The notes: generated by a model from the letters alone, not told the origin. A DNA stretch of 64,000 bases from Fimbriimonadales bacterium (GCA_026129745.1 JAHCHL010000013.1:38745-102744); one strand, 5' to 3'; shown: positions 35,990 through 45,520, counted from the stretch's first letter. Translations and numbers: made by a program.

Positions 35990-36173
35990 TTGATTCCTCC
36001 AATGGACGCACTTCAACCATGTGCCTAACAGCGTGAAGCATGCCTCTAATCGAAGCATTGTCTTCATGGACGACGACTTGGTTCAACTTGCGTAGACCGA
36101 GCGCTTGAACTGTGCGCCTATTGCGCTTGTTGTTGCCGATTGGACTTCTAACCAACTTCACTTGCAACTTCAA
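35979..36173 (-). CDS. rpmD: Ribosomal protein uL30, TTG start inside rpsE
   Basis: 64 residues from the TTG at 36173, seven bases after GGAGGAG; the sequence then reads [20 protein letters not shown], the normal start of uL30. No ATG is available in a sensible place: the ATG of the longer frame (36203) would lie 56 bases inside rpsE. The start sits 26 bases inside the rpsE end, so translation of uL30 is probably coupled to uS5. It ends 11 bases after the rplO start. Confidence 0.93.
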   Translation of the reverse strand: MKLQVKLVRSPIGNNKRNRRTVQALGLRKLNQVVVHEDNASIRGMLHAVRHMVEVRPLEESNAS

Positions 36174-36720
36174 CTTCTTGCTCCTCCAATGGGGCTTTTG
36201 CAAACCAAGGTGCGATTTCTTTCAATTCCATTCCTCGCTGTGAGGCACGATCCTTTGGCTGAACCAATTGCTTGAGCGCATCGACTGCGGCCCACGCACA
36301 ATTCACAGCGTTTCGGCTTCCAAGCGTCTTCGCGAGAACGTCATGGAGGCCCGCTGCTTCTAGGATTTGGCGAACTGAGCCTCCTGCTACGACTCCCGTT
36401 CCAGGTGAAGCAGGCCTAAGAAGAACCTTAGTCGCTCCTTCCGTGCCGAGGACCTGATGCGGAATGGTATGCCCGTTCATAGGGACTGAGAACATGGCTC
36501 GCTTCGCTGCTTCTTCGCCTTTACGAATGGCGTCAGGAATGCCCCGAGCCTTGCCCATACCGGCTCCAACTTTGCCTTTGCCATCGCCAACGATTACAAG
36601 GACACTCCAAGACATCGTCTTTCCGCCCTTGTGCGTCTTCGAGACTTTGTTCGTTTGAACGACTCTAACATCGAGTCCGGAGTCGTCTTCTCTTCGTTGC
36701 GGTGCACTTTGTCTTCGCAT
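36148..36720 (-). CDS. rpsE: Ribosomal protein uS5
   Basis: 190 residues. VRVVQTNKVSKTHKGGKTMSW and GDGKGKVGAGMGKARGIPDAI are diagnostic (dsRNA-binding-like fold). The N-terminal tail is short and the C-terminal tail ([16 protein letters not shown]) is acidic. uS5 lies at the mRNA entry and affects accuracy. It follows rplR by four bases and overlaps rpmD. Confidence 0.97.
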   Translation of the reverse strand: MRRQSAPQRREDDSGLDVRVVQTNKVSKTHKGGKTMSWSVLVIVGDGKGKVGAGMGKARGIPDAIRKGEEAAKRAMFSVPMNGHTIPHQVLGTEGATKVLLRPASPGTGVVAGGSVRQILEAAGLHDVLAKTLGSRNAVNCAWAAVDALKQLVQPKDRASQRGMELKEIAPWFAKAPLEEQEVEVASEVG

Positions 36721-36724
36721 AGTT

Positions 36725-37078
36725 TTAGAACTCCAGGCCTGCCTTCCTTGCCGCAGCCGCTAATTCGGCGACGCGGCCGCTATACCGATATCCACCGCGA
36801 TCAAACACGACCGATTTGACACCCTTTTCCGAAGCCCGCTTAGCGATCAATTCGCCGACCGTTTTTGCTCCGTGAACATTGCCTCCTCCGCCTACCCCCT
36901 TCTCCATACTGCTTGCAGCACAAAGAGTCACTCCCTTATCGTCATCGATAAGTTGGACTGAAATGTGCTTTAGGCTTCTGAATACTGCAAGCCGAGGCCT
37001 TTCCGAAGTCCCCTGAAGGTGCCTTCGAATTCGCTTATGGCGCACTACGCGTTTGTCTTGTCTCGTTTTCACTGCCAT
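36725..37078 (-). CDS. rplR: Ribosomal protein uL18
   Basis: 117 residues. [22 protein letters not shown] at the start and [23 protein letters not shown] at the end are diagnostic. It binds 5S rRNA together with uL5 and places it on the 50S subunit. It lies in the rplF-rplR-rpsE order with a 17-base gap to rplF. Confidence 0.97.
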   Translation of the reverse strand: MAVKTRQDKRVVRHKRIRRHLQGTSERPRLAVFRSLKHISVQLIDDDKGVTLCAASSMEKGVGGGGNVHGAKTVGELIAKRASEKGVKSVVFDRGGYRYSGRVAELAAAARKAGLEF

Positions 37079-37095
37079 TTCTTAATCAAGTTTCC

Positions 37096-37650
37096 TTACG
37101 TTGCTCTCTTGCCCTGCTTGAGCTTCACAACTTCGCCTTCGTAGCGTATGCCCTTGCCTTTGTATGGATCCGGCTTCCTGACTCGTCGAATGTCGGCAGC
37201 CATTTGACCGACTACTTGCTTGTTGATTCCGCTTACCGAAATCCGAACGATACGCGACCTGTCTTCCTGGCCAACTTCAAATGCAATCCCGTCTCGAGGT
37301 TCGATTTTGATCGGATGAGAATATCCAACGCTCAACACCAAGTTCTTTCCTTCAATCTGGGCACGATATCCGACTCCATGGATCTCGAGTTTCTTCGAAT
37401 ACCCGTTGCTAACGCCTGTGACCATGTTGTCGATCAGAGTCCGGGCGAGGCCGTGCTGTGCGCGATGGCGCGACTGTTCGCTTGGCCGTTCAACGCGAAT
37501 CACTCCTTCTTCTTGGACAACCTTTATGTCGCGACTGATTTGCTCACTCAGCTCTCCCTTTGGACCCTTTACAACGACTCGGTTGTCCGGCTCGACAATC
37601 ACGGTCACTCCGGATGGCACAGGGATCGGCTTCTTTCCAATTCTGCTCAT
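37096..37650 (-). CDS. rplF: Ribosomal protein uL6
   Basis: 184 residues. SRIGKKPIPVPSGVTV opens the first of two duplicated beta domains and VRKPDPYKGKGIRYEGEVVK closes the second. It lies at the base of the L7/L12 stalk, near the sarcin-ricin loop. Three bases separate it from rpsH. Confidence 0.98.
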   Translation of the reverse strand: MSRIGKKPIPVPSGVTVIVEPDNRVVVKGPKGELSEQISRDIKVVQEEGVIRVERPSEQSRHRAQHGLARTLIDNMVTGVSNGYSKKLEIHGVGYRAQIEGKNLVLSVGYSHPIKIEPRDGIAFEVGQEDRSRIVRISVSGINKQVVGQMAADIRRVRKPDPYKGKGIRYEGEVVKLKQGKRAT

Positions 37651-37653
37651 CGT

Positions 37654-38049
37654 TTACCAAACCTCACAAATCACTTCGCCACCGATCTTCTTTTTGCGAG
37701 CTTCACGGTCAGTCATCAGTCCCTGACTCGTTGACACAATTTGAGTCCCAATTCCGCTCCTTACCGGCACCAATTCGACAGCGCTCTTGTAGATTCGCAG
37801 ACCGGGCTTGCTGATGCGATTGATCTCTCGCAGGACGGGCTTTCTTCGTGCGTCATAACGCAAATGAATTCTCAATGTCGGAAACTGCGTTTCTTTCACG
37901 ACTTCATAGTCCGAAACAAGGCCCTCGGATTTGAGAATCTTTACGATCTCTTCTCGAATCCGACTGTTTGGCGAATCCACCGATGCTTTTCGAGCATGGT
38001 AGCCGTTTCGTATCCTTGTCAATAGGTCAGCTATCGGGTCGCTTTGCAT
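37654..38049 (-). CDS. rpsH: Ribosomal protein uS8
   Basis: 131 residues from the ATG at 38049; the open frame reaches back to 38163, inside rpsN, but the conserved start is MQSDPIADLLTRIRNGYHAR. The C-terminal VSTSQGLMTDREARKKKIGG is typical. uS8 binds the central domain of 16S rRNA and, in E. coli, represses the spc operon by binding its mRNA near rplE. Confidence 0.97.
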   Translation of the reverse strand: MQSDPIADLLTRIRNGYHARKASVDSPNSRIREEIVKILKSEGLVSDYEVVKETQFPTLRIHLRYDARRKPVLREINRISKPGLRIYKSAVELVPVRSGIGTQIVSTSQGLMTDREARKKKIGGEVICEVW

Positions 38050-38056
38050 ATTTGAA

Positions 38057-38242
38057 TTACCAACTTGATTTTGTGACTCCTGGTAGAAGTCCTTTGAGAG
38101 CCAATTCTCGAAGACAGATTCGGCAAACGCCGAAATCACGGAAGTAGCCGCGGGGCCTTCCACAGATACTGCAGCGATTGTAAGCCCTTGTTTTGAACTT
38201 GGACCTACGCTTCTGCTTCACAATGAGACACTTCTTAGCCAT
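38057..38242 (-). CDS. rpsN: Ribosomal protein uS14, zinc type
   Basis: 61 residues from the ATG at 38242. Two CxxC pairs (CSICGRPRG and CRICLRELA) bind zinc, so this is the short C+ form. It begins [18 protein letters not shown]. It normally follows rplE directly in the spc operon; here an EF-G-like gene separates the two. Confidence 0.97.
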   Translation of the reverse strand: MAKKCLIVKQKRRSKFKTRAYNRCSICGRPRGYFRDFGVCRICLRELALKGLLPGVTKSSW

Positions 38243-38289
38243 ATTTCGGAATCTCTCCAAACGGGAGGGACAAGCGGGTATTTTACCCC

Positions 38290-40356
38290 TTAGTCGTCTG
38301 CCTCCTCGGTTCTCTTCTTCTTGAAATCACTGATAAGCGCCTGCTGCTCGCTGTGAGGCAATTCGTCGTATCGACGAAACTCGACTCTAAAGCGTCCTCT
38401 GCCTTTCGTTATCGAGCGCAAGTCCAAAGCGTATTTGGTCATGGTCGCCATCGGAACCTCAGCCATGATTCTTTGCCGTCCTACGCCAATCATTTCCATA
38501 CCCATAGGCCTGCCTCTTCGAGTATTGAGGTCTCCCATGACGTCCCCCGTGTACTCTTCTGGGACGTCAACTTCTACGTAGAGGATCGGCTCAAGGATGG
38601 TCGGCTGTGCTTGCTCAGCGGCATTACGGAATGCCAATGCACCAGCGGACTTAAAGGCCATTTCGCTTGAGTCCACGTCGTGATAGCTGCCGTGATAAAC
38701 GTTCGCCTTAACATCCACAACCTGATATCCAGCTAGGAATCCCTTTGACATCGAATCCACAATGCCTTTCTCGATCGCTGGTAAATAGTTCTTTGGTATA
38801 GCTCCACCAACGATACTGTCGGAAAACTCAAAGCCTGTCCCTCGTGGGAGTGGCGACAGTTCAACATGGCAATCTCCGTATTGCCCTCTACCACCTGACT
38901 GCTTCTTGTACTTTCCCTGCGCCTTAGCCGAAGCCTTAATGGTTTCTCGAAACGGAATCTTTGCCTCGCTTGTTTCGACGTTTACTCCAAACTTATCGCG
39001 AAGCTTTTCGATGACAGAATCCAAATGGATGTCACCCATTCCTTCGATTAAGTCTTGGTGAACTTCAGCATCTCTCGAGTGCCGAAATGTCAGATCTTCG
39101 TCTACGATCCTCGCAATAGCCGAGCCCAGCTTGTCTTCATCGTTCTTGCTCTTAGCAACAATTGCAACGCGGTAAATCGGCTCCGGAAACTTGATTGGTT
39201 CGTAACTCACATTTTGCTTTGGGTCTGCGAGAGTGTCGCCAGTCCTTGAGTATTGCAGCTTTGAAAGCGCCGCAATATCGCCTGCGATTACTGCGCTCGC
39301 CGGTTTCATTTCCTTTCCAAGCGGAAATGCAAGGGAGCCTATCCTCTCATTCTCGTCATTTCTGCTGTTTCTAATCGCAGAATCCGGCTTAAGTGTTCCT
39401 GTCATCACGCGAACATAGTTGATTCTACCAACATAGGGGTCTGCGGTCGTTTTAAACACAAAAGCGCTAAGCGGCGCGTTCGGATCCGGCTCAATCGGCT
39501 TGCCGTCATGTTGCTTTGGCTTGACGACTGGACTTGGAACAACGCCTACGATATGATCAAGCAGTGACTGGATGCCGATCCCATTCAGCGCGCTTCCCAT
39601 TAACACCGGAAAGACTTTCCCATTCTCAGCTCCGACTTCTAATCCGTGTTCGATTTCTTCTTCGGTAAGCGACTCGCCCTCCAGGTACTTCAGCGCAAGA
39701 TCATCGTCGCCTTCGGCAGCTGCATCCATCATTTTCTCAATTTGAGCTTCAGCTGCTTTGTGCATATCTGCGGAAGGCTCTTCTACCTTTCCTGTCTTTG
39801 CATCGCCGATATAAACCTTTTCTTCAAGAATGTCGTATACGCCTTCGAAGCCCGATTGAGAGCCCACTGGAACTTGAATCGGGACAACTTTCACGCCGAA
39901 TCTCGATTCAAGGACCTTCATCAATCCCGGAAAATCCGCATTATCCCGTTCCATTTTGTTGACGAATACCAATCGGGTAAGACCAGCTTGCTCTGCAACT
40001 TCCCAAGCACTGTCAAAGCCAACATCGAGCGTGTCTTGCGCCGGAGTTACTATAATCATTGCTTCCACAACTCGAGCGACACCATAGAGGTCGCCAATGA
40101 AGTCAGGATATCCAGGCACGTCAATCAAATTGATCTTGCATCCCTTCCATTCAAGTGGAAGTACGCTGGCACTGAGGCTGATCTTCCTTCTAACTTCTTG
40201 GGGATCGAAGTCCGAGTGGCTGTTTCCTTGGTCGACTGAACCGAGACGATCGATCGCGCCTGCAGCATAGAGCATCTGCTCGACCAGGGTGGTCTTCCCT
40301 GCTCCGCCATGCCCAACGATTGCAACGTTTCGAATGTTCTCAGCTTTGTATTCCAA
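38290..40356 (-). CDS. EF-G-like translational GTPase (FusA2-type paralogue)
   Basis: 688 residues from a TTG at 40356, ten bases after AAAGGAGG. Domains I-V of EF-G are all present. The G1 motif is [10 protein letters not shown] (residues 15-24), where canonical EF-G has [11 protein letters not shown]3 is DVPGYPDF instead of DTPGHVDF, and G4 is NKMERDNAD. This is the pattern of the second EF-G-like family. His in the switch II loop (DTPGH) is replaced by Tyr, so GTP hydrolysis may be slow. The true fusA lies at 49924-52035. Its place between rplE and rpsN implies co-expression with ribosomal proteins; a factor in ribosome assembly, recycling or stress is plausible, but the role is not known. 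Confidence 0.92.
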   Translation of the reverse strand: MEYKAENIRNVAIVGHGGAGKTTLVEQMLYAAGAIDRLGSVDQGNSHSDFDPQEVRRKISLSASVLPLEWKGCKINLIDVPGYPDFIGDLYGVARVVEAMIIVTPAQDTLDVGFDSAWEVAEQAGLTRLVFVNKMERDNADFPGLMKVLESRFGVKVVPIQVPVGSQSGFEGVYDILEEKVYIGDAKTGKVEEPSADMHKAAEAQIEKMMDAAAEGDDDLALKYLEGESLTEEEIEHGLEVGAENGKVFPVLMGSALNGIGIQSLLDHIVGVVPSPVVKPKQHDGKPIEPDPNAPLSAFVFKTTADPYVGRINYVRVMTGTLKPDSAIRNSRNDENERIGSLAFPLGKEMKPASAVIAGDIAALSKLQYSRTGDTLADPKQNVSYEPIKFPEPIYRVAIVAKSKNDEDKLGSAIARIVDEDLTFRHSRDAEVHQDLIEGMGDIHLDSVIEKLRDKFGVNVETSEAKIPFRETIKASAKAQGKYKKQSGGRGQYGDCHVELSPLPRGTGFEFSDSIVGGAIPKNYLPAIEKGIVDSMSKGFLAGYQVVDVKANVYHGSYHDVDSSEMAFKSAGALAFRNAAEQAQPTILEPILYVEVDVPEEYTGDVMGDLNTRRGRPMGMEMIGVGRQRIMAEVPMATMTKYALDLRSITKGRGRFRVEFRRYDELPHSEQQALISDFKKKRTEEADD

Positions 40357-40379
40357 GTTTGCGCTACCTCCTTTCGGAC

Positions 40380-40967
40380 TTATTTCTCTCGCAACGGCAT
40401 TCCCATTTTTTTCAAGAATGCCCGGGCTTCTTCGTCAGTCTTCGCAGTCGTGCAAATAACAACATCCATTCCCCTAATTCGATCAAACGTGTCGTAGTTG
40501 ATTTCCGGGAATACGAGTTGCTCTTTGAGGCCCAACGCATAGTTTCCTCTGCCATCAAAGGACTTCGAGCTGAGACCCTGGAAGTCTCTCAACCGAGGCA
40601 AGACAACGGTAATCAATTTGTCGAGAAAGTGGTACATCCGCTCTCCACGCAAAGTGACTTTGCATCCGATCTTGTTTCCTTCTCGCAATCGAAAGTTTGA
40701 GATCGCCTTCTTCGCTGTCGTAACCACAGGTTTTTGCCCCGCGATGACAGTGAGATCTCGAACCGAATTCTCCAGGAGCTTGCTCTCTTTCAGTGCTTGG
40801 CCAACGCCCATGTTGAGCACTATCTTTTCTAACCTTGGCGCCTGCATAGGTGTCGAGTAGTTAAACTCTTTAACAAGCTCAGGGAGAACACTTGTTCGAT
40901 AGTGTTCTCGGAGCCTACTCTTTGGTGGCTTCTCCAATGTTCCAGTTGCTGATTTTTCTTTAGCCAT
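40380..40967 (-). CDS. rplE: Ribosomal protein uL5
   Basis: 195 residues. The core [22 protein letters not shown] and [20 protein letters not shown] are diagnostic. About 18 basic residues ([17 protein letters not shown]) precede the usual start [13 protein letters not shown]. uL5 binds 5S rRNA and contacts uS13 and P-site tRNA. It is followed by an EF-G-like gene, not by rpsN. Confidence 0.97.
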   Translation of the reverse strand: MAKEKSATGTLEKPPKSRLREHYRTSVLPELVKEFNYSTPMQAPRLEKIVLNMGVGQALKESKLLENSVRDLTVIAGQKPVVTTAKKAISNFRLREGNKIGCKVTLRGERMYHFLDKLITVVLPRLRDFQGLSSKSFDGRGNYALGLKEQLVFPEINYDTFDRIRGMDVVICTTAKTDEEARAFLKKMGMPLREK

Positions 40968-40978
40968 CTGTTTCTTCT

Positions 40979-41344
40979 CTATTCTGAATGAATCGTTTTT
41001 CCGGTGGATTTCGCATATCGCACGATCTTTCCGTTTTCGATTCGACGACCGACGCGACTCGGTTTCTCTGATTCCGGATCAATCAACATAACCTTACTTA
41101 TGTGCAATGGCGCCGGAATACGAACCTTCTCCCCTTGTTCTTGAGGACCTCGGGCTTTGCGATGTTTTGTTACGGCATTGAGAGGGGGGGCATGACCTTG
41201 TTTGTCCTTGGTCAGTCCCTCGACTAAAATGGTCATTCTCTTGGGATCAACCTTGATCACTCTGCCCTCTTGACCTTTGTCCTTACCGGCAATGATAAGC
41301 ACTCGATCGCCAAATTTTATTTTTGGTTTTACTTTTCCAGGCAT
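40979..41344 (-). CDS. rplX: Ribosomal protein uL24
   Basis: 121 residues from the ATG at 41344, which overlaps the rplN stop (TGATG) and has GGAGGTG upstream; the TTG at 41347 is less likely. [25 protein letters not shown] is the KOW motif. uL24 starts 50S assembly near the exit tunnel. It keeps the rplN-rplX-rplE order. Confidence 0.97.
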   Translation of the reverse strand: MPGKVKPKIKFGDRVLIIAGKDKGQEGRVIKVDPKRMTILVEGLTKDKQGHAPPLNAVTKHRKARGPQEQGEKVRIPAPLHISKVMLIDPESEKPSRVGRRIENGKIVRYAKSTGKTIHSE

Positions 41345-41712
41345 CAAAGCACCTCCGGAGCGAGCGACACGATCTTCATGAACTCCTTGTCACGGAGCTC
41401 TCTGGCAACAGGGCCGAAAATTCGTGTGCCACGCGGCTCATTCTGTGGGGTCAGCAAGACGCAAGCGTTGTCATCGAATCGCACTGAGCTCCCGTCTGGA
41501 CGTCTTGTCGCTCTTTTGGTTCTCACAATAACCGCTCGAACCACATCGCCTTTCTTCACGGGCATGTTTGGTGTCGCCACCTTAACTGAGCCGACGAACA
41601 CATCGCCAATCCGCCCGTACCGGGGTTGGGACCCTTTTAGTACGCGGATGCACATGACTTCCCGTGCGCCCGAATTATCGGCAACTCTTAGTCTTGAGTA
41701 CTGCTGAATCAT
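41344..41712 (-). CDS. rplN: Ribosomal protein uL14
   Basis: 122 residues from the ATG at 41712; a start at 41730 would add six residues that are not conserved. [21 protein letters not shown] and [26 protein letters not shown] are diagnostic. It forms an inter-subunit bridge with 16S rRNA helix 14. It follows rpsQ by about 30 bases. Confidence 0.98.
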   Translation of the reverse strand: MIQQYSRLRVADNSGAREVMCIRVLKGSQPRYGRIGDVFVGSVKVATPNMPVKKGDVVRAVIVRTKRATRRPDGSSVRFDDNACVLLTPQNEPRGTRIFGPVARELRDKEFMKIVSLAPEVL

Positions 41713-41745
41713 CGTAGTCTCCAAATGCAATAGTGCATTTCTATG

Positions 41746-42015
41746 CTATTTCACCTTTTCCAGAATCCGTGTCACTCGCCAGCGCTTTTCTTTACTTAAC
41801 GGCCGAGTTTCCATGATTTCAACTGTATCCCCGACATCGCAGCCCATTTCATCATGAGCTTTGAAGCGGTTGCTCCTAACTACTGTCTTCTTATACAGAG
41901 GGTGTTGGACCTTTCTTTGCACTCGAACAACGACAGTCTTGTCCATTTTATTGGACACAACAAGCCCTGTTCGAAGCTTTCGATTGTTGCGTTGTGCTCC
42001 GTTAACTTCCGACAT
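41746..42015 (-). CDS. rpsQ: Ribosomal protein uS17
   Basis: 89 residues. [23 protein letters not shown] and [20 protein letters not shown] are diagnostic of the OB fold of uS17, an early 30S assembly protein. Its start shares one base with the rpmC stop codon (TGATG), so the two are coupled. Confidence 0.98.
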   Translation of the reverse strand: MSEVNGAQRNNRKLRTGLVVSNKMDKTVVVRVQRKVQHPLYKKTVVRSNRFKAHDEMGCDVGDTVEIMETRPLSKEKRWRVTRILEKVK

Positions 42016-42221
42016 CAGTTCTCACCTCCGCCTTTCTCTGAGATGACCGTCAGAATTCTGGCGATGTTGTGCCGCTGGACTTTCAAGCTCTGCGTGTCCT
42101 TCAGGTCGCGAAATCCCGCTTTCCTTCTCATCTCGTGAAGTGCCATTCGCTCCTTCGCGAGCATCACTTTCAGGTCGTCGACGGATTTGTCGCGAAGTTC
42201 CTTCGCCTTGGTTGCTTTCAT
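42015..42221 (-). CDS. rpmC: Ribosomal protein uL29
   Basis: 68 residues. [25 protein letters not shown] and [10 protein letters not shown] show the two long helices of uL29, at the exit tunnel near the binding site of trigger factor and SRP. Its start overlaps the rplP stop by ATGA. Confidence 0.97.
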   Translation of the reverse strand: MKATKAKELRDKSVDDLKVMLAKERMALHEMRRKAGFRDLKDTQSLKVQRHNIARILTVISEKGGGEN

Positions 42222-42751
42222 GCTTGTTCCTCCGAAGAATCTGGCTTTGCTGTTTCTCCGCTCTTCCGTTGGGTGACGAACTTTGGCGTTACTGGAGCTG
42301 CCACTCCTTCTTCTGCTTCGACTACCTCGGCATGGTCGGGAAAATCGGCGCGGGTTACGAACTTCACGCGGATTGGGAGTTTGTGCCCCGCTCGACGCAT
42401 CGCTTCCTTTGCAGTTTCAACCGGAACTCCGCTCATTTCAAACAGAATTCTTCCGGGCTTTACAACTGCGACCCAGCCCTCGACCGAACCTTTGCCAGAT
42501 CCCATTCGAGTTTCCGCGGGCTTCTTGGTATAAGGCTTGTCTGGAAAAATCCGAATCCAAACTTTTCCGCCCCTGCGGATGTATCTCGTCATTGAAATTC
42601 GAGCGGCTTCGATCTGCCTGTTTGTGATCCAAGCAGCTTCGAGCGCTTGAAGGCCGTAGTCACCAAAGTCAAGTCGAGTCGCGCCCTTTGCGACGCCCTT
42701 TCTTCGACCACGCGTTACCTTTCTATGTTTTACGCGCTTAGGCATCAACAT
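42218..42751 (-). CDS. rplP: Ribosomal protein uL16 with acidic C-terminal extension
   Basis: 177 residues from the ATG at 42751 (AGGAGG eight bases upstream). [19 protein letters not shown] and [22 protein letters not shown] are diagnostic. The usual protein ends near residue 140; here about 35 more residues rich in Glu, Ala, Pro and Ser follow ([12 protein letters not shown] to PDSSEEQA). uL16 organises the A and P sites of the 50S subunit. The extension is likely flexible and surface-exposed. Confidence 0.97.
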   Translation of the reverse strand: MLMPKRVKHRKVTRGRRKGVAKGATRLDFGDYGLQALEAAWITNRQIEAARISMTRYIRRGGKVWIRIFPDKPYTKKPAETRMGSGKGSVEGWVAVVKPGRILFEMSGVPVETAKEAMRRAGHKLPIRVKFVTRADFPDHAEVVEAEEGVAAPVTPKFVTQRKSGETAKPDSSEEQA

Positions 42752-43544
42752 TTGCGCTTTCCTCCTGTGCTTTGTCTAAGTTCACTTCAGGTTGAGCAGC
42801 AGCTTCGGGCTGTGCCTGGGGTTCACTTGCTGCTGTCGGAGTAGGAGTCGACTTCGTTCTTGCCGCCCTTTCCCGAGCAGGTTGCTCTGCTGCGAGCTTC
42901 TCTGGTAGCACTTCGCCCTTATAGATCCAAACGCGAACTCCAATGATTCCGTAAGTGGTTCGGGCTTCGGCCACACCGTAATCGATGTAGGCGCGCAGAG
43001 TGTGAAGAGGAATCTTTCCAATCTTCTCAGTTTCGCTGCGCGCAATCTCTGCACCATTCAATCTTCCGGAAACGATGATCTTTATTCCCCGGCCATTCAT
43101 TCGAAGTGCTCGAGTCACCGCTTGACGCATTGCGCGCCTATGCGAGATTCGTCTTTCGAGCTGCTGGGCAATGTTTTCCGCAACCAGTTGCGCATCGAGT
43201 TCGGCTTGCCTAACTTCACTGACGTTGACATGGACTCGTGCATCTTTTTCGAGTTTCCCGACAACCCTTTGCAGATCTTGGGTCAATTCATCAATGCCCC
43301 TGCCGCCTCTTCCGATCACCGCACCCGGTCTTGCTGTAAATAGAGTCACTCTAACTTTGTTGGCAGCGCGCTCAATGTCGACTCGACTGATGTTTCCAAG
43401 ACCAAGCTTGGACTTTACGAATGACCTGATCGCATGATCGCTCTTCAAAAGCGTTGGATAGTCCTTCTTAGTTGCATACCAGCGACTGTCCCAATCACGA
43501 ATGACACCAACTCTAAATCCGATCGGATGAACTTTTTGGCCCAT
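42738..43544 (-). CDS. rpsC: Ribosomal protein uS3 with low-complexity C-terminal tail
   Basis: 268 residues. [21 protein letters not shown] opens the protein, a KH domain follows ([19 protein letters not shown]) and the C-terminal domain ends near YKGEVLPEK (residue 214). The last 50 residues are an Ala/Pro/Gln/Glu-rich tail ([15 protein letters not shown]). uS3 lies at the mRNA entry channel and has helicase-like function there. It starts directly at the rplV stop (43544). Confidence 0.97.
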   Translation of the reverse strand: MGQKVHPIGFRVGVIRDWDSRWYATKKDYPTLLKSDHAIRSFVKSKLGLGNISRVDIERAANKVRVTLFTARPGAVIGRGGRGIDELTQDLQRVVGKLEKDARVHVNVSEVRQAELDAQLVAENIAQQLERRISHRRAMRQAVTRALRMNGRGIKIIVSGRLNGAEIARSETEKIGKIPLHTLRAYIDYGVAEARTTYGIIGVRVWIYKGEVLPEKLAAEQPARERAARTKSTPTPTAASEPQAQPEAAAQPEVNLDKAQEESANVDA

Positions 43545-44110
43545 TATTTTTCGTCTCCTTTCGACTCAGCATCTGGCTCATCGGTTACTTCAACTTCCGA
43601 AGCCTCGGCTTCTTCGATCGCTTCCTCAGTGCTACCATGCTCCTGGACTTCCTCGGCGCTCGTCGTTGCTTCCGCCGTTTCAGCCACAACTTTTGCGGTG
43701 GGCTTTTTGGCTTTCGGCGATTCGAACTTCGGCCTTGGCTTTGGCTTTGCATTTGACTTTGGAAGCTCAAACGGCTCGCCTTCACGCAACACAACCGTAA
43801 TGTGGCTACTCCTCTTATCGATCACGTTTCCGCGACCCATCGCTCTTGCTCGCATCCGACGCATCGTGGGACCTTCGTCAACTTGAATCTTGGATACAAC
43901 GAGGGTCTCAACTCCTAATCCATCATTTTCAGTTGCATTGGCAATCGCGCTTTTAAGAACTTTATGCAACATTCGAGCGCTCTTGCTCGGATGGTAACGC
44001 AATTGAGCAAGCGCGTGAACCGCATGCTTGCCGCGAATTTCATCGGCGACCATACGCACTTTGCGCGGTTGGACTCGTATCTTCTTTCCTACTGCTCGAA
44101 CTTCCATCAT
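43544..44110 (-). CDS. rplV: Ribosomal protein uL22 with long acidic C-terminal extension
   Basis: 188 residues, against about 110 in E. coli. [24 protein letters not shown] is diagnostic, as is [24 protein letters not shown] for the loop that lines the exit tunnel. From residue 115 the chain becomes first Lys/Pro-rich ([19 protein letters not shown]) and then strongly acidic (about 120-188). An AAGGAA box lies before the start, which follows the upstream exported-protein gene by nine bases. uL22 lines the exit tunnel and the extension would point outward. Confidence 0.97.
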   Translation of the reverse strand: MMEVRAVGKKIRVQPRKVRMVADEIRGKHAVHALAQLRYHPSKSARMLHKVLKSAIANATENDGLGVETLVVSKIQVDEGPTMRRMRARAMGRGNVIDKRSSHITVVLREGEPFELPKSNAKPKPRPKFESPKAKKPTAKVVAETAEATTSAEEVQEHGSTEEAIEEAEASEVEVTDEPDAESKGDEK

Positions 44111-44119
44111 TTCAATTCC

Positions 44120-44821
44120 TTAGTTTTCTATCAACTCCATCGCAAACTGGGCTGCCGGAACTTGCAGTCCCTGGAACGCAGGCAAATTGCTGAACGTCCC
44201 CTCAGATTTGATGAATGTCTTATCCGAAAGTCTTAGCCAATTCACAACGGACATGCGCATCGGCTTCTCACTTGTGTTCTGCGTCGACACTTCGTAGTTG
44301 CAAATAAGTTTTGCAATGCCATTTTCAATGCTGTCAAGCTTCAGAGTTCCTGCAACTTTCGATCCGGCATCGCCAGCAGACTTGTAGTCTATCGTCGTTG
44401 ATTCGCCGACTCTCAGCGGCTTATCTGAAACAACGAATGCATATCTAATGAAGTCCAACCCAATGCCTGTGCCACTTGCGCTTACACGGTTAACTGGCAT
44501 ACCAGACTTGCAAATCCTCTGTGTTATGACTGGCGGAGTGGAGCCACCAGGCGCGTTGACTTCCTGGTTGTTCATGAAAACCTTCATCTGGCTGACTGAC
44601 GTCTCAACTTCCGCTTCGTCGCCTTCGTGAAGCTTCAAGACCTTATGTCTTGTGATCATGCTAACGTCGACATCGCCCATCGCCATGCTAAAAGAGATGC
44701 CGACCCGCTGCGTCTCCACGCTTCCCACCCTCCAAAGTCGCTCCAGATTGATCGCTTCTTGCGTCGACGCAAAAGCAGTTGCAGTCAGCACAATGGGAAC
44801 AAATCTCAGTACTGATCTCAT
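44120..44821 (-). CDS. Exported protein A in the S10 operon, function unknown
   Basis: 233 residues with a signal peptide of about 19 residues (SVLRFVPIVLTATAFASTQ). The mature part is beta-rich with few charged runs; landmarks are INLERLWRVG, AEVETSVSQMKVF, LRVGESTTIDYKSAGDAG and KVAGTLKLDSIENGIAKL. It aligns end to end by eye with the next gene upstream (VKLQRVFNKG, AEVLERVTKMKVT, TYDINWIPSGTS, KVSGKATL, AKIEMEL), also 233 residues, so they are divergent paralogues. Its ATG overlaps that gene's stop (ATGA) and rplV follows nine bases later. I know no family. A soluble or surface-attached envelope protein is the safe reading. Confidence 0.82.
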   Translation of the reverse strand: MRSVLRFVPIVLTATAFASTQEAINLERLWRVGSVETQRVGISFSMAMGDVDVSMITRHKVLKLHEGDEAEVETSVSQMKVFMNNQEVNAPGGSTPPVITQRICKSGMPVNRVSASGTGIGLDFIRYAFVVSDKPLRVGESTTIDYKSAGDAGSKVAGTLKLDSIENGIAKLICNYEVSTQNTSEKPMRMSVVNWLRLSDKTFIKSEGTFSNLPAFQGLQVPAAQFAMELIEN

Positions 44822-45519
44822 GATCTCACTTTCCTAAAGTCAAAGTCGGTGTTGACGCGTTCGCCATCGACGAGCAATATTGACTTGCCATGGATTCGCA
44901 CAACTTTTCCCGTTTCGAGATTGAGGTAGCTGGTCAATTCGATGGTTGCTTCGCCGAGTTCAGCATTCCCAGTCGCCTTCAGCTCCATTTCAATCTTTGC
45001 AACACGCTCTTCAAAGAGCCGACCTGTCGCAATAAGCGTTGCTTTGCCACTCACCTTGATTGATGTTCCTGAAGGAATCCAGTTAATGTCGTAAGTGCCG
45101 CCAAGCTCAACTTCCTCGTTCGGCAACCATGCACCCACATAAGACAAGATGCTTGTTAGGTCATATTCGTCGGACAACTCTTCCGGAAGCCCGAATGCGT
45201 TATACACGAGCGTCTCAGGTTCAGGGAGTTCGGAGTCGTCGAGAGCTTCCCCCTCGAAAGTCACCTTCATCTTGGTGACTCTCTCCAAAACTTCAGCTTT
45301 GCCACCATCGAGAACGTTCGTCACCTCAAGGGTGTATGCTCCTTCAAGCTTGATCGACGGCGAATCTTTGAATTCAATTGTAAACGTGTAGTCTTGTTTC
45401 TCGCCCTTGTTGAAAACACGTTGCAATTTGACTTTGGCCGGAACGTCCTGGTGCGCAGCCGTTTGGGTAAACCCGAACGCCAGTACTATCGCCAAAGTTG
45501 CAAGCCAGATTTGTTTCAA
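44818..45519 (-). CDS. Exported protein B in the S10 operon, function unknown
   Basis: 233 residues from a TTG at 45519, one base after the rpsS stop codon; AAGGTG lies about nine bases upstream, inside the rpsS end. A signal peptide of about 22 residues (KQIWLATLAIVLAFGFTQT) is followed by a beta-rich chain with VKLQRVFNKGEKQDYTFTI, KAEVLERVTKMKVTF and a C-terminal LNLETGKVVRIHGKSILLV. It is the paralogue of the next gene and is coupled to it by an ATGA overlap. Only two cytosolic ribosomal genes flank the pair, so regulation must be shared with ribosome synthesis. There is no lipobox, so it is not a lipoprotein by sequence. Function unknown. Confidence 0.82.
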   Translation of the reverse strand: MKQIWLATLAIVLAFGFTQTAAHQDVPAKVKLQRVFNKGEKQDYTFTIEFKDSPSIKLEGAYTLEVTNVLDGGKAEVLERVTKMKVTFEGEALDDSELPEPETLVYNAFGLPEELSDEYDLTSILSYVGAWLPNEEVELGGTYDINWIPSGTSIKVSGKATLIATGRLFEERVAKIEMELKATGNAELGEATIELTSYLNLETGKVVRIHGKSILLVDGERVNTDFDFRKVRS

Positions 45520-45520
45520 C

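Noticed and set aside
35990..36067. N-terminal extension of uL15
   Set aside because: It is out of family, overlaps rpmD, and the ATG at 35989 has a perfect GGAGG.
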